Shown piece by piece: positions 63,201 through 64,000 of a DNA stretch of 64,000 bases. Numbering within the stretch: position 1 is the first letter of the stretch; each line of letters starts with the position of its first letter. A program made the position numbers and the translations under genes. The DNA comes from Mycolicibacter sp. MU0102 (GTDB lineage: Bacteria > Actinomycetota > Actinomycetes > Mycobacteriales > Mycobacteriaceae). The notes beneath the pieces were generated by a model. That model saw only the letters and a program-made list of their open reading frames with translations, was not told the DNA's origin and made no database searches. The stretch covers positions 930,001-994,000 of the forward strand of contig NZ_OY726398.1 in NCBI RefSeq assembly GCF_963378105.1. Reading direction: 5' to 3'.

Positions 63201-63544
63201 TCCTGCTCGACGTGCTCGCCGGGGTGCTGGTGCTCGCCGGTTCGGTGCTGGCGCTGACGGCGGCTATTGGAGTGGTGCGGTTCCCCGACACCTTGGCCCG
63301 GATGCACTCGGCCACCAAGCCGCAGGTGTTGGGCCTGTTGCTGGTGCTCTTCGGTGCGTTGATCCGGCTCCGCGGCAGCCACGACGCCGGAATGGTGACG
63401 GTGAGCATCCTGTTCACCCTGATCACCGCGCCGGTGGTCGCACACCGGGTGGGTCGGCTGGCCTATCAGGAGCAGGACATGACCGAGGTGCTGAGCGTCG
63501 ACCAGCTCGGCGAGCTGACCGAGGACGATCAGCTGCCGCTGTGA
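63197..63544 (+). CDS. mrpG: Mrp antiporter subunit G
   Basis: A 115-residue protein with three helices. RFPDTLARMHSATKPQVLGL is the MnhG signature, and TLITAPVVAHRVGRLAY follows. GTG start, translationally coupled. It is the last gene of the six-gene antiporter operon; its end overlaps the convergent methyltransferase gene by 16 bp. Confidence 0.94.
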   Translation: MILLDVLAGVLVLAGSVLALTAAIGVVRFPDTLARMHSATKPQVLGLLLVLFGALIRLRGSHDAGMVTVSILFTLITAPVVAHRVGRLAYQEQDMTEVLSVDQLGELTEDDQLPL

Positions 63545-64000
63545 GCGGGGCGTAGCACCGCGACCAGGAAGTCGGAGTCCGCGGTGAAGGGCCGCAGGTC
63601 CCAGGTGGCCAGCAGGAGATCGTTCGCGAAACCGGCGGCCGACGCGTCGCGCAGGAACTGATCGAAGTCGTAGTCCCGGTTGGCGCCGAAGCCGATCACG
63701 GTCCGGCCGTCGTCGGCGCAGTGGGCGCGCAACCGGCGCAGGATCTCCGCGCGCGTGCTCGGGGCCACAAATGCCATGACGTTGCCCGCCGACACGATGA
63801 GGTCGAACGGTTCGGAGATGCCGCGGGCGGGCAGGTCGAGCTCGGCGAGGTCGCCCACGAGATAGCGCGGTCCGGGATAGTCCTGCTCGGCGGCCTCGAT
63901 GAGCTCCGGGTCGACGTCGACACCGACCACGTCGTGGCCGCACTTGGCCAGGACGCCAGCGACCCGTCCGGGGCCGCAGCCGGCGTCGAGGATGCGGGCG
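63529..64000 (-). CDS. Class I SAM-dependent methyltransferase (5' end outside window)
   Basis: The C-terminal ~157 codons of a small methyltransferase. Motif I DAGCGPGRVAGVLAK lies near the window edge, VVGVDVDPELIEAAEQD is the acidic loop, and FDLIVSAGNVMAFVAP is motif III/IV. The N-terminus is cut off by base 64000. The substrate is not deducible. It overlaps the mrpG 3' end by 16 bp, tail to tail. Confidence 0.85.
   Translation of the reverse strand, partial: ARILDAGCGPGRVAGVLAKCGHDVVGVDVDPELIEAAEQDYPGPRYLVGDLAELDLPARGISEPFDLIVSAGNVMAFVAPSTRAEILRRLRAHCADDGRTVIGFGANRDYDFDQFLRDASAAGFANDLLLATWDLRPFTADSDFLVAVLRPAHSGS

Overview
This window is a high-GC actinobacterial chromosome segment from a non-tuberculous mycobacterium. 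The signature genes are a PPE protein, PGRS-type glycine-rich proteins, an MmpS/MmpL pair, F420-type luciferase-like oxidoreductases, a DUF222/HNH (13E12-type) protein and the Ku/LigD end-joining pair. From memory, the backbone follows the M. tuberculosis Rv0937c-Rv0959 order: ku, ligD, Rv0939, Rv0940c, Fpg/Nei (Rv0944), SDR (Rv0945), pgi, chorismate mutase, uvrD1, M23 peptidase (Rv0950c), sucC, sucD, Rv0953c, Rv0954, Rv0955, purN, purH, Rv0958, Rv0959. The species cannot be fixed from the sequence alone.

Layout. 1-4 kb: Ku (cut by the window edge) divergent from LigD, then a fumarylacetoacetate-hydrolase-family gene. 4-21 kb is accessory: two tandem secreted PGRS/GH5 endoglycoceramidase-like genes, an AurF-like diiron oxygenase / DUF4873 / F420-oxidoreductase cluster, two large LuxR-type ATPase (LAL) regulators, a small holin-like membrane protein and a third PGRS/GH5 gene. 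20.6-22.3 kb: Fpg/Nei glycosylase and SDR. 22.3-28.9 kb: sulfate permease genes cysT-cysW with no cysA or binding-protein gene beside them, preceded by a candidate leaderless Cys-Cys leader peptide; then mmpS-mmpL-DUF5078 with a divergent TetR regulator. 29-45.4 kb: core metabolism, repair and purine genes. 45.4-50.2 kb: DUF222/HNH protein, a D-aminoacylase-like amidohydrolase with its TetR regulator, and a lipase-like hydrolase. 50.4-53.8 kb: a MoxR-type ATPase and its VWA partner. 53.8-57.2 kb: a PPE protein ending in a SHOCT-like segment and a NarL-type two-component system. 57.4-63.5 kb: a complete Mrp cation/proton antiporter operon (mrpAB fused, C, D, E, F, G). A methyltransferase gene runs off the right edge.

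The strongest new leads are: (1) the cysTW leader, which has a -10 box 7 nt before an ATG, a short ORF ending His-Cys-Cys-Arg and a hairpin before cysT; (2) the three-member family of signal-peptide/PGRS/GH5 proteins, in which the first two copies share an almost identical 5' half that looks homogenised by recombination; (3) a perfect CRP-type palindrome between the diiron oxygenase operon and a LAL regulator; (4) a 22-bp palindrome in the amidohydrolase-TetR promoter. I saw no tRNA, rRNA, CRISPR array, insertion sequence or prophage.
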